From positions 620,001 to 684,000 of the forward strand of contig NZ_JBFABG010000003.1 in the NCBI RefSeq assembly GCF_040640215.1: a stretch of DNA of 64,000 nt. The letters run 5' to 3'. Position 1 is the first letter of the stretch; every line of letters starts with the position of its first letter. The translations under genes were made by a program, and so were the position numbers. Shown in pieces: positions 28,183-39,700 of the stretch. Under the pieces are notes generated by a model. It was given only the letters and a program-made list of their open reading frames with translations. It did not search any database and was not told the origin of the DNA. The stretch is from Actinosynnema sp040640215 (GTDB lineage Bacteria > Actinomycetota > Actinomycetes > Mycobacteriales > Pseudonocardiaceae).

Positions 28183-31100
28183 GCGCGTTCGACTCGATTC
28201 ACGTCGAGGGTGAGTTCATTTCCGAGCACTACCTCTCGGAGGAGTTCGGCGCCCGCGTCCGAGCGCTGCGCAAGGACTGGGCCGAACGGGAGGCCGCCGA
28301 CCAGCGGACCCCGCGCCAAGGGCTCGCGGCGCTGAGCACCCGATTCGTCGCCGCCCTCACCCGGCACCGGGACCCCGCGACCGGCGAACCCCTCTCCGGG
28401 TCGCACCGCGACATCTGCGCCGCGTTGCGGCTCGACCGGGCGCCGGAGCGGTTCACCGTCACGCGCGGTACGGACGAGCTGACCATCCCGGCCCGCGTGT
28501 ATCGGGACTCCGGCAAGGTCCATCTGCTGGTGCTGGAGGCCCACGACGCGCGCGGCGTCGAGGACATCCTCGACGCCGAGTCCGGCACCGGATGCCTGAT
28601 CGAGCCGCTGATGATCGGGGAGAAGCCGGAGCCCTCCACCGCGCGAGTGTTGTCCACGCTCTTCCACGCCGACGACGAACAGGACCAACCCGCCTTCATC
28701 CTGGTGCTCGCCGGCGGCTGGCTGCTGCTGGCGGAACGCGCGCGCTGGCCCGAGGGACGCTGGCTGGCGATCGACCTCGTCACCGTCGCCGAACGCAAGG
28801 ACGGCACGGCCGCAGGCGAGCTGGAGACGGTGGCCGCGCTGGTCAGCGGTGACGCGCTGCTCCCCACAGCCGAGGGCACCTGTCTGCTGCAACGCTGCAT
28901 CGAGGAGTCGGTCAAGCACGCGGTCGGCGTCTCCCAAGACCTTCGTGACGGCGTGCGCCGCTCCATCGAGCTGGTCGCCACCGAGATCGTCAGCCGACGC
29001 CGTGCCCGCGGGATGCCGGTCGAAGGTGTGCCGGACCTCGCCTACCAGCTCACCAGGCAGTCGTTGCGATTCCTCTACCGCGTCCTGTTCCTGCTGTACG
29101 CCGAGGCACGGCCAGAGCTGGGTGTACTGCCTGTCGACGCGCCCGAGTACGTCGGCGGCTACGGCTTGGACCGCCTGCGCGAGTTGGTGTCCGTGCCGCT
29201 GGCCACCGATGCCGCGAAGAATGGCATCCACCTCTACCAGTCACTGCACCGATTGTTCGTTTTAGTCGACAAGGGACACAACCCCACGTCGGACAACGAC
29301 GGCGGCGGGCTGAGGTTCGTGGCGCTGCGCGCCGACCTGTTCAGCGCGAACGCGACGCCGCTCGTTGACGAAGTCGGCCTGGGCAACCGATGCCTGCAAC
29401 TCGTCCTGGAACAGCTACTGCTGTCCAAGCAACGCAAGGGACGTGACCGAGGCTTCGTCTCCTATGCTCAGCTCGGTATCAACCAGCTCGGCGCCGTGTA
29501 CGAGGGCTTGATGTCCTACAGTGGATTCTTCGCCGAGGAGCCGCTGTTCGAGGTCGCCAAGGGCGGTGACCCGCGTAAGGGCACCTGGGTCGTCCCAGTC
29601 GCGAAGGCCGAGGAGCTGAGCCGTGAGCTGGGACAGTCTGACGCTGAGATTTTCGTGCGCGAGAAGGACCCGGATACCGGCGAGATGGTCCGGGTGCGGC
29701 ACGACACCGGTTCGTTCGTGTTCCGACTCTCCGGCCGCGAGCGGCAGCGCAGCGCCTCGTACTACACGCCCGAGGTCCTGACCCGAAGCGTGGTCACCCA
29801 CTCGCTGGCCGAACTCCTCGACCAGGACGACGAGAAGACCTCAGCCCAGGCGATCCTGGATTTCACGGTGTGCGAGCCCGCCCTGGGATCGGGAGCGTTC
29901 CTCATCGAGGCGGTCAATCAGCTCGCCGACCAGTACCTCAAACGACGGCAGGACGAACTCGGCGAGCGCATCCCTGCTGAGCAGTACCAGGGGGAGTTGC
30001 AGAAGGTGAAGGCGTATCTGAGCCTCCACCAGTGCTACGGCGTCGACCTCAACTCGACTGCGGTCGAGTTCGCCGAGATCTCGCTGTGGCTCAACTCCAT
30101 GCACGAACGGCTCAGCGCGCCGTGGTTCGGCCTGCACTTGCGCCGGGGTAACTCGCTCATCGGCGCACGGCGAGCGGTGTACCGGAAGACCAAGCTGGCG
30201 AAGAAGGCGTGGCTCACGACCGTGCCAGACGACCGGCCGCTTTCCGAGTCGCTGGATGTCGACGAGGTGCACCACTTCCTGCTGCCCAGCCAGGGATGGG
30301 GCGCGGTGGCGGACGCCAAGGAAGCCGCTGAGCTACGCAAGCCTGTTGTGACTGCGCTTAAGGCGTGGCGTTCGTCGGTGCGCAAGTCACCGGACAAGGG
30401 TCAGCAGGACCGTCTGCTCCGCCTGGCGCGGCGGGTCGAACGGCTGTGGGGTTTCTCGCGGAGGCGGTTGCAGATCGCCGAGTCCGAGATCCGACGCGGC
30501 ATCGATGTGTGGGGCTGCGATGCGCCGGTTTCGTCGCCCGCAGAGGTGAGCCGCGAGGACATCGAGGCGTCACTCGCCGATGACAACGGTGCGTACCGGC
30601 GACTGCGCCGGGCGATGGACGCCTGGTGTGCCCTCTGGTACTGGCCAGTAACGACCGACGTCCAGCCGCCCGACTGGTCACAGTGGCTCACCGGGCTTGA
30701 AGCCCTGCTCGGTGTGGCGGATGCGAGCAAGGTCGGGGCGCAGGGACAGTTCGGCGACAGCGAAGACTGGGTCGAGCTGGGCGAGGCGGAACAGGTCAAC
30801 CTTGACTTCAACGGTGCACGTCCAGTTGACGACGTGCTCGAACGCCATCCGTGGTTGAGGGTGTGCGATGAAATCTCGCAACGCGAGGCATTCTTCCACT
30901 GGGAGCTAGACTTCTCGCCGGTGTTCGAGCGGGGCGGCTTTAATCTCCAGGTCGGGAACCCACCGTGGGTGCGCCCCACTTGGGACGAGGCTCTGACCTT
31001 GGCCGAGACCGACGCGTGGTTCGGTCTAGCCAACAAGCCGCCCAACGCGGAGGTAGCGGCGCATCGCCGAGCCGCCCTGGCTCGCTACGCGGAGACGTAC

Positions 31101-32741
31101 CTCGACGAGCGCGCTTCGATCGCCGCGCTGAGCGAGCATCTGGGTAGTGGCGTGGATCGGCCTGTCTTGGCAGGTACGCAACCCGACCTGTACCGCTGCT
31201 TCATGGATCGCACGTGGCGTTCGATGGGACCGAGCGGAATCGTTGGTCTCATCCACCCGGAAACCCACTTCACCGAAGCTCGCGCTGGTGGTCTTCGGCG
31301 AGAGACCTACCAGCGCCTGCGACGTCACTGGGGCTTCCGGAATGAGCTTAAGCTGTTCGAAATCAAGGACACACGCGAGTACGGTGTGCAGATCTACGGA
31401 CAAAGGCGTCCAGTAAATTTTTTGAGCGCCTTCACCCTGTACCACCCTGACGTCCTGACCAGGTCGTTGGCGCATGACAACTCTGGCGATGAGCCTGGAA
31501 TTAAAGACGACTCCGACCAGTGGGATGTACGACCCCATAAGGGACGGATCGTCGAAGTCGACGAGGATATACTCGCACAGTGGGCAGCATTGGTAGACGA
31601 GCCCAGCACTCCAGCCCTGGAAGCACGGATGCTGCGACCAGTGAATCGCGCAAGCCAGGCAGTGCTCGACAAGATGGCCCGCGCACCCCGGCTGAGCTCA
31701 ATCGAGTTCCAGTGGACTCCTGGATGGCATGAGAGCGCCGATCGTTCTGCAGGCTACTTCGCGGCGCGCTCAGCAATACCGCCAACTTGGGACGACGTAA
31801 TTCTCCAAGGCCCGCATCTCACCGTGGCAACGCCGTTTGCCAAACAGCCACGCCCTTCGATGCGCAGCAACCAAGACTACGAAACGTGGATCTTGGAGGA
31901 GTTGCACGAAGACACAATTCCCCGCACTAGCTATCAGCGCACACTATCGCCCGACGACTACATCGCTGGCCAGCCAACATGGAAAGGCAAGCCCAGTAAT
32001 CAGTTTTGGCGACTAGCCTGGCGGAACATGGTTGACACATCAACCGTTCGCTCGCTGCACTCTGCATTGATTCCGCCCGGTCCGATGCACGTCCACGTGG
32101 TCCACACGCTGACGGCAGACAACCTTGACGATCTTGTGATGGCGGCCGGATTTTGGTCATCACTTGCGCTTGATTTTCTCGTCAAGGCTGCGGGCGCCTC
32201 GAAAGTGCAAGCAGAGTTCGCCCGGCGTTTCCCACATGTTCGCGGCCATTCCCTTGAAGCCGCGCTCATCCTCCGTACCCTGCGCATGAACTGCCTCACT
32301 CGCGCCTACGAACCGCTATGGACTGAGCTGTACGACGAGGCTTGGCAGCGCGACGCCTGGACTCACGACCGCAACGACCGGCCAGCCCTCGGCGACGTGA
32401 CTCCGGACTGGCGATGGGGGACGCCATTGCGCACGGACTTCGACCGGCGGCAAGCGTTGGTGGAGATCGACGCGATCACGGCGATTATGCTCGACATCAC
32501 CGCCGAGGAGCTTTGCACGATCTACCGCACCCAGTTCGGCGTACTCCGCAAGTACGAGCGGGTCATGCAGTTCGACGCCAACGGCCGCCAAGTGCCCAAC
32601 GACGTGCTCAAGGAGTACGACAAGAAGGGTGATCGCGCCGACCTCGGCCGATACGTCCTGCCGTTCACACCTGTGGACCGCGAGAAGGACATGACCCGTG
32701 CGTACGAGGTGTTCACCGAACGCATGAAGGGCATGGTGTGA
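28179..32741 (+). CDS. Large N6-adenine DNA methyltransferase, DrmMI-like
   Basis: 1520 residues from ATG 28179; the open frame runs further upstream but overlaps the helicase gene and is not protein-like there. Motifs: QRSASYYTPEVLTRS near residue 523 (Eco57I-class YYTP), motif I VCEPALGSGAFLIEAVNQL near 562, catalytic motif IV NPPWVRPTW near 926. The N-terminal 500 residues are a separate alpha/beta domain with no DEK nuclease signature I can place. The C-terminal 550 residues are probably the target-recognition region and are more AT-rich (31.4-32.3 kb) than the rest. It probably methylates host DNA so that the helicase/nuclease machinery spares self. Very like DISARM DrmMI in size and position. 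Confidence 0.85.
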   Translation: MSAFDSIHVEGEFISEHYLSEEFGARVRALRKDWAEREAADQRTPRQGLAALSTRFVAALTRHRDPATGEPLSGSHRDICAALRLDRAPERFTVTRGTDELTIPARVYRDSGKVHLLVLEAHDARGVEDILDAESGTGCLIEPLMIGEKPEPSTARVLSTLFHADDEQDQPAFILVLAGGWLLLAERARWPEGRWLAIDLVTVAERKDGTAAGELETVAALVSGDALLPTAEGTCLLQRCIEESVKHAVGVSQDLRDGVRRSIELVATEIVSRRRARGMPVEGVPDLAYQLTRQSLRFLYRVLFLLYAEARPELGVLPVDAPEYVGGYGLDRLRELVSVPLATDAAKNGIHLYQSLHRLFVLVDKGHNPTSDNDGGGLRFVALRADLFSANATPLVDEVGLGNRCLQLVLEQLLLSKQRKGRDRGFVSYAQLGINQLGAVYEGLMSYSGFFAEEPLFEVAKGGDPRKGTWVVPVAKAEELSRELGQSDAEIFVREKDPDTGEMVRVRHDTGSFVFRLSGRERQRSASYYTPEVLTRSVVTHSLAELLDQDDEKTSAQAILDFTVCEPALGSGAFLIEAVNQLADQYLKRRQDELGERIPAEQYQGELQKVKAYLSLHQCYGVDLNSTAVEFAEISLWLNSMHERLSAPWFGLHLRRGNSLIGARRAVYRKTKLAKKAWLTTVPDDRPLSESLDVDEVHHFLLPSQGWGAVADAKEAAELRKPVVTALKAWRSSVRKSPDKGQQDRLLRLARRVERLWGFSRRRLQIAESEIRRGIDVWGCDAPVSSPAEVSREDIEASLADDNGAYRRLRRAMDAWCALWYWPVTTDVQPPDWSQWLTGLEALLGVADASKVGAQGQFGDSEDWVELGEAEQVNLDFNGARPVDDVLERHPWLRVCDEISQREAFFHWELDFSPVFERGGFNLQVGNPPWVRPTWDEALTLAETDAWFGLANKPPNAEVAAHRRAALARYAETYLDERASIAALSEHLGSGVDRPVLAGTQPDLYRCFMDRTWRSMGPSGIVGLIHPETHFTEARAGGLRRETYQRLRRHWGFRNELKLFEIKDTREYGVQIYGQRRPVNFLSAFTLYHPDVLTRSLAHDNSGDEPGIKDDSDQWDVRPHKGRIVEVDEDILAQWAALVDEPSTPALEARMLRPVNRASQAVLDKMARAPRLSSIEFQWTPGWHESADRSAGYFAARSAIPPTWDDVILQGPHLTVATPFAKQPRPSMRSNQDYETWILEELHEDTIPRTSYQRTLSPDDYIAGQPTWKGKPSNQFWRLAWRNMVDTSTVRSLHSALIPPGPMHVHVVHTLTADNLDDLVMAAGFWSSLALDFLVKAAGASKVQAEFARRFPHVRGHSLEAALILRTLRMNCLTRAYEPLWTELYDEAWQRDAWTHDRNDRPALGDVTPDWRWGTPLRTDFDRRQALVEIDAITAIMLDITAEELCTIYRTQFGVLRKYERVMQFDANGRQVPNDVLKEYDKKGDRADLGRYVLPFTPVDREKDMTRAYEVFTERMKGMV

Positions 32742-33592
32742 CGTCGACCAGCGTGGAAGTCCCAATCCCGCCCGCCTACACCTTGATTTGGGCTGTAGTG
32801 CGGGCGTTGCGCGAGCTCGGTGGTTCCGGGCGCATCGAGGAGATCAACGATCGAGCGATCCGTCTCGAAGGCATCACCGAGGAACAGCAGCGGTACGACG
32901 CAGGCAACGGCGTACCGGAGATCCCGTACCGCCTGGGATGGGCACGCTCGTTCGCAAAGAACCTCGGATTGATCGAGAATGTCAGCCGCGGCGTGTGGGC
33001 GCTGACGAAGGACGGCCAGGAAATCGACGAGCAGGAGATCCGCCGGCGACGCCTCGCCCGCAAGCGCAGTCGGAAGCGGACGGCTGATTCGGCTACCACC
33101 GAGGCCGAGGAACCCATGTCGACCGAAGAGACCTGGCAAACCAAGGCGTTGACGGCAGTGCGTTCGATGGATCCGACGGCCTTCGAGCGTCTCTGCCAGC
33201 GGCTGCTTCGTCAGGCGGGTTTTGTGAACGTCATCGTCACCGGCCGATCAGGTGACGGCGGCATCGACGGTGTCGGCGTATACCGAATGTCCCTCGTGTC
33301 TTTCCCGGTCTTCTTCCAGTGCAAGCGGTACGCAGGCACCGTCGGCTCGTCCCAGGTGCGTGACTTCCGGGGCGCGATGATCGGCCGCGGGGAGAAGGGT
33401 CTGCTCATCACGACCGGCAGCTTCACCTCCGGTGCTCGGGCGGAGTCCACACGTGATGGAGCGCCGCCGCTCGACCTCATCGACGGCGATGAACTGGTCG
33501 AACTCCTGCGCGAGCACAGGCTGGGTATATCCACGACGGAACGCGTGGTCCAGGATGTATCGGTGGACCCGGATTTCTTCGCGAATATCTGA
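32738..33592 (+). CDS. Mrr-family restriction endonuclease with winged-helix N-terminus
   Basis: 284 residues from a GTG overlapping the methyltransferase stop. Residues 10-95 form a winged helix (YTLIWAVVRALRELGGSG, then a VSRGVWALTKDG wing), followed by a basic linker. Residues 145-250 are the Mrr_cat PD-(D/E)xK nuclease: FERLCQRLLRQAGF, GRSGDGGIDGVGVY with the catalytic Asp, and FPVFFQCKRYAGTVGSSQV with the Q-x-K. All expected catalytic residues are present. Classical DISARM uses a PLD-family DrmC instead, so this gene may replace it as the nuclease, or add a modification-dependent cut. Confidence 0.85.
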   Translation: MTSTSVEVPIPPAYTLIWAVVRALRELGGSGRIEEINDRAIRLEGITEEQQRYDAGNGVPEIPYRLGWARSFAKNLGLIENVSRGVWALTKDGQEIDEQEIRRRRLARKRSRKRTADSATTEAEEPMSTEETWQTKALTAVRSMDPTAFERLCQRLLRQAGFVNVIVTGRSGDGGIDGVGVYRMSLVSFPVFFQCKRYAGTVGSSQVRDFRGAMIGRGEKGLLITTGSFTSGARAESTRDGAPPLDLIDGDELVELLREHRLGISTTERVVQDVSVDPDFFANI

Positions 33593-33594
33593 TA

Positions 33595-33656
33595 ATCACT
33601 CGATCGGGTGAGCAGATCACGATCTTCCCGACTCGGAGGTCACCCGGTCGAGTGAT
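33595..33656. promoter_or_regulatory. 17-bp inverted repeat between nuclease and giant helicase genes
   Basis: Arms 33595-33611 (ATCACTCGATCGGGTGA) and 33640-33656 (TCACCCGGTCGAGTGAT) match at 16 of 17 positions, with a 28-base loop. No T-run follows. It starts 2 bases after the Mrr stop and ends 48 bases before the helicase start, so it could attenuate transcription within the operon or bind a dimeric regulator. Confidence 0.55.
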
Positions 33657-33704
33657 CTGGTTACATGAGACGTCAGGGCTTTGGTCGTCCGGAGAGGGAG
33701 AAGC

Positions 33705-36700
33705 GTGCTGCCGTCGCTGATAGCGGGCGAATTGCGTGCCGCACTGTCCGGATACCTGGGCACCACGTTCGCCTTGGCGGACGATGATGTGCGCGAGCGT
33801 CTGGAAGGGTTCCTCGGCGACCCAACTGACGGGATCTTCCGGGGCCCCTACGTTCGCCTGAGGTTGCCGTTCCAACCCGCCACCGAAGGGTGGCAGGATT
33901 CGCTCGACTGGGCGCCGGTCGGCTTCTCTCCCTACCGACACCAGGCTCAGGCTTTCGAGCGGCTGAGTTCCAAGCACCGCCGCCCGCTCCCAACGCTGGT
34001 CACCACAGGCACGGGATCGGGCAAGACCGAGTCCTTCCTGATCCCGCTCCTCGACCACTGCCGGCGTGCCCGCGCCGCCGGACAGCACGGGATCAAGGCG
34101 CTACTGCTCTACCCGATGAACGCGCTGGCCAACGACCAGGCCCGGCGCATCGCGGCGATGATCGACGACCACGCGGACGACCTCGGCGGCGTGACCGCGG
34201 CCCTCTACACCGGTGACTCCGGCACCGCGACGCGGATGACCGCCGACTCCCTCATCGAGCACAAGCGGGAGATCCGCGACAACCCGCCCGACATCCTGCT
34301 CACCAACTACAAGATGTTGGACTTCCTGCTCTTGCGCCCAGAGGACTCGGACCTCTGGGCGACGTCGCGGCACTCGCTCCAATACGTGGTCCTCGACGAG
34401 TTCCACACCTACGACGGTGCTCAGGGCACGGACGTCGCGATGCTGCTCCGCAGGCTCGGCATGGCCCTGGGCGTGAGCGAACCGGGCAGGCCGTTGGGCC
34501 GGATCACTCCGGTAGCCACCTCGGCAACGCTTGGCGATGGCGGACGAGCCGGTGGCAAGCTGCTCGGCTTCGCCGGGAAGGTGTTCGGTGAGCCGTTCGA
34601 CGAGGAAGCGGTGGTCGGCGAACAGCGGATGGGCGCCGACGAGTGGCTCGCCGACGCGTACGCAGCAGAGGAGATCGTCTACGACGAACTCCCGCTGCTC
34701 GAACGGGTCCCTCCTGTGGTTCCGGGCGAAACACACGTCGTCCTACTGAACGCGGTGGCAGACGCGTTTTTCCGCAACGCTGGGAACATCGACGCCGCGA
34801 CGCCGGATCACGTCACCGATCGGCACGGCCTGGGTCTACGTTTGATGCGTCACCCCCTGACCAGACGGCTCCTCGAAGAAGCGCCAACCCCACGCGACTT
34901 CGGTGAACTGGTGCGCGAGGTCGCACCGCAGTGGGTTGGCCGCCGCGAGGCTGCCGAGAACGCCATCTCGGCGTTCCTCGCCCTGCTGTCCCACGCTCGG
35001 ACCGGCGACCGTCCGCTGTTGCAGGTGGACATCCAGTTGTGGATCCGCGAGGTGAGCAGGGTCGACCGGCGGGTGTCATCAGTTCCGGAGTTCCACTGGG
35101 GCATGGACGGTTCGCGTACCGACGTGGAAGACCGGTACCTTCCGGCGATCTACTGCCGGCATTGCGGGCGCTCGGGTTGGGGCACCGCTCGGCGGTCCCG
35201 TGACGTCGCCCTCGAAGCTCGGACACAGCACATCCGCCAGCAGAGCGTGCGCAAGACGGGCCGGTTCCGTGCGCTGATCCACGCACCGGGCGAGTTGCGA
35301 GCGGGCGACCTTCAACAATTGAACTGGCTTGATCCGATCACTCTGGAACTCAGTTCCACGAAACCGGACAACAACGACGGCCTGCCCGTGCTGGCCACTC
35401 CCGACGACGATGCCGCGCGCCGGGATCGTTGTCCATCCTGCGGGCTCGATGAGGGCATCCGTTTCCTGGGTTCGAGGGTCGCCACCCTCACCTCCGTGTC
35501 GCTCGGCCACCTCTTCGGCAGTCAGGACGTCGAGCCGGAGCAGAAGAAGACACTGGTCTTCACCGACAGCGTTCAGGACGCCGCGCACCGGGCCGGGTTC
35601 ATCGAATCCCGTTCCTACGCGCTCAACTTCCGTGCACTGCTCGTCAGAGCCATCGGCTCCGGACGGACCACGTTGGCCGAGCTGGACAGCGCGCTGCTGG
35701 CCGCCGCGAAGACTCCAGACGAACGCTACGCACTGCTGCCTCCGGAGATGGCGAGCGATGTCAAGTACAAGCCGTTCTGGGAGGAGAAGCGCAGTCCCAG
35801 CTCACTGCGCACCGCGGTGAAGAAGCGTGCGGCCTTCTCAGCGATCCTGGAATTCGGGTTGAACGCACGTACCGGGCGGACCCTGGAACTCACCGGAACT
35901 GCCACCGCGCACGTCGAAGCCGGATCACCGGAGAAACTGGCAAGGATCGCCGCAGCCGTCGTCGCCGAACATAAGGAGGAACGGCCACACCTCGAACTCC
36001 CGGTCGACGGCGTGAACTCGCTCGCCTGGATCAGAGGTGTCCTGGAAAGGATGCGCCTCCAAGGGGGCATCAACCACCAGTGGCTGACGAAGTACATCAG
36101 CGAGGACGGCAACCGGTGGTCGATCTGGGGCGGACGCCCCGAGGAGATGCCCGCCTTTCCTTCCGGTCGGCCGGCTCCGGCATTCCCGACGACTGCGGCC
36201 AGGTCCGAAGCGTTCGACAGCGTTGTAGCCCGTGGCACCTGGTACAGCTGGTGGACGTCGCGCTGCTTGAAGATCCCCGAATCAGAGGCGCCGCTGCTCG
36301 TGCGCGCCCTGTTCGAGACCTTGCACGCCGAGCACGTCGTGTCCCACGCACTCACCAAGTCCGGCGTCAAGGTGTACTACCTGGAACCGGACACGGTCGC
36401 CGTCGATCCGGTCCACCAGGAGTCGGCGGCCGACGTCCTACGCTGTGACGTGTGTTCGCTGCGGTTCCCCGGAGTCCGGGAGATCACCGGTCAGCTCGCG
36501 GACGGTCCCTGTCTGCGCAACCGTTGCTCGGGCACGCTTCGCGCCGAGGTGTTCGACGGTGACTACTACCGCGGGCTGTACTCCAGTGGTCGGGTTCGGC
36601 GCATCTCCGCCCACGAGCACACCGGCCTGCTTGACGCGGAAACCCGGGTATCCGTGGAAAAGGCGTTCAAAGGTAGTCCCACTCCGAACGCTCCGAACGT

Positions 36701-39700
36701 CCTGACGTGTACCCCGACCCTCGAACTCGGCATCGACATCGGGGACCTGTCAGTCGTAGGTCTCACATCCCTACCGCGCAGCGTCGCGGGCTACTTGCAG
36801 CGGGTCGGGCGAGCCGGGCGACAGACAGGCAGCGCGTTGGTGTTCGCCGTCCTGCCCGGTCAGGGCATCGAGCTGCACTGGCTGGCCGAGCCGTTGGACA
36901 TGATCGACGGTGAAGTCGTGCCTCCTGCGTGCCACTTGGACGCAGCGGAGATCATTCGACGCCAGTACTTTGCGTCGTTGATCGATCGAGCGGCTCGGAC
37001 CCACCGCGGAAAGCCTCCTCGCACAGCTGGGAAGATGCTCTCCACAGCCCTGGTCGACGGGTCGTGGATGCGCGACCTGCTGCACGACGGTCGCGAGCAC
37101 GCGGTGGCCTACGTCGATGAGTTCCTGTCGGGTTTCCGCGGCCACGTCGCCCCAGACACCGAGGTGATGCTCGCCGACTGGGCGGGCGTGGGCCTCGGCC
37201 GTGACGAGGTGTCGCCCATGGAACGCGACGTTGAACAGGCCATTCGAACGTGGCTCACGGACATGGCCGAACTACAGGCGCGGGCCGCTGCGTTGAGTGA
37301 GGAGCGCGAACGCGTCCAAGCGCAAGAAGCTCTACTCGACGACGTCGGGAAGCGGGATCTCAACCGGCTGCGCGGTGAACACCGTGCGGCGACCAGCCAG
37401 ATCAACGCCCTGCGCAGGCAGTACTGGGTCACCGCGCTGGAAAGCATGGGCTTGCTGCCGAACTACACCCTGCTCGACGACCGGACCACTCTTGACGTGG
37501 GGCTCACGTGGACCGATGAGCGAACAGGGCAGTCGGCCGTCGAGCGGTCGACCTACGAACGTGGCAGCCAGGTCGCGTTGCATGAACTCGCGCCGGGCAG
37601 CACGTTCTACGTCAACGGATCGGCGCTCAACGTCGATGCGGTCGATCTCGGGTCGGTGCGCAACCCGAAGCTGCTGCGGTGGCGCTTCTGCCCTGCTTGC
37701 GGCTGGTCGGCCCAGGACACGGGTCCGACCAGGTGTCCTCGGTGCCAGGACAACCGGGCCGCCGACACCGGTCAGTTGGTGACGGCCGTGCGGTTCCGCA
37801 AGGCATCCGCCTTCGCCTCACGCGACGGCGCCAGGTTCGGCGATGAGGACGAGGAGCGCAAGCGGTTGCGCTTCACTGTCGCCGCGGCCATCGACGTTCC
37901 TCAGCAGGAGATCACTAAGGCGTGGGGACTGCGGGACTACCCCTTCGGCGCCGAGTTCGCACGTACCGCCGACATCCGCTGGATCAACCTCGGAAGGGCC
38001 GACACCGGCGGCGCCGAGCGGATCATCGCCGGAGAGACGATCCAGGCGCCGCTGTTCGATGCCTGCAAGCACTGTGGTGTCGTGCCCGCCGCCCAACCGC
38101 GGGTGCACGACCGAGCCGACGCCAGGCACCGCGGCTGGTGCCCGCAACGCCACCACCCCGACCCGGACGACTGGGTGCAGGTAGCGCTGCTGCACGAGCT
38201 GCGCACCCAGGTGGTGCGGCTGCTCGTACCACCCATCGTCATCGCCGACGAAACGCTGCTCCACTCCATGCGTGCCGCGTTGCTACTCGGCCTGCGCAAG
38301 ATCCTCGGCGGCGAGCCGGACCACCTCGACGTGCTCGTCGCACCCGACCCGGGCAGTCACGGACGGCGCCACCTGTTGGTCCTGCACGACCGGGTGCCGG
38401 GTGGTACGGGCTACCTGGCCCAGTTCGCCGATCCGGACGAAGTGCGGTCACTGCTCACCGCTGCGGCCGGAGCGCTGGCCGAGTGCAAGTGCGCCGCGGA
38501 ATCGGTCGCGGCATGCCACCGATGCCTGCTCCCGTACGTGCCTCCATCCGCGGTACAGCTCGTCCGCCGGGATCGCGCGTTGGAGCTGTTGCGGGACATC
38601 CTCGCCAAGTGGGTCGTCCACGACCTGACCTCACTTCGAGCGATCACGGTCAGTCCGCATGAGACGCCGCTCGAACTGCGCTTCCGCGCGTTGCTCAATG
38701 AATGGGCGAAGAAGGAGAAGGCCGAGCCGAGGATTTCGCCCGCCGCGGGCGGTGACCAGTTGACCTTCCGGCTCAACAGCGGTAACTCCGCGCAGACCTG
38801 GACGCTGACGGCCCAACCCAGACTCGGGTACGTCCAACCGGACTTCGTCCTCTCCGCCGACGACCCCTCCATCCCCAAGATCGCCGTGTTCTGCGACGGA
38901 CAGTCGTTCCATGCCTCCGCAGAGCACAACCGCCTCGCCGATGACGCGGAGAAACGCGCGGGCTTGCGTGCCGAGGGATACCTGGTCTGGGCGGTCACTC
39001 ACGACGACCTGGACGTCTTTGCGCAAGCGGTCGACGGTGATCCCGCCACAGGCCTGGTGTTCCTCACCGGCGAGCAACACCAGACGCTGCGCCGGTTGGC
39101 GGGCAACCCGAAGTTGTTCGGCCCCAATACCGTCGCCGTCGCCGACCTGGGAGGTGATGCCGTCAGTCAGCTGACGCACTTCCTCTGTCGTCCCGACGAG
39201 AACGCGTGGTCCGGACCGGCAACGGCACTGGCTCTCGCACTGACGGGCGCCTCTAAGCGCGATGCGGTTCGGCTATCCGATGCCGATGTGGTCGATGCGC
39301 TGGCCGCGGCTATCCGGGGCGAGAGCGTCAAGGGATCAGCAGAGGGCAGGTCAGTGCTCCAGCGGCGATCCGCAGGTGCTGCGACCACGCTGATCGACGT
39401 CGAGCAACCGGCCGCGGTGCGCGTCTATCTCGGGGTCGACGATCGACCGGAGACCATCGCCGGTCCGGAGAACGAGCAGGCATGGCGCGACTGGCTCGCG
39501 TTGTCCAACCTCCTCCAGTTCCTCGATGACGGGCGTTTCTCCGCAGGGACCTCATCCTCCCCCCTGCCTGGAGCCGACCGGATGCGGAGGCGTGAGGACT
39601 CAGCACAGCCGACCATCGACATCAGGTGGCGGCCTTTGCTTGGCGAGTTCGGCCCGAAGATCGACCTCGCCATCACCGAGCTGTCGCGTCACGACATCCC

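Noticed and set aside
28179..32741. BREX PglX identity for the methyltransferase
   Set aside because: No PglZ, BrxC/PglY or BrxL gene in the window; neighbours fit DrmMI better.
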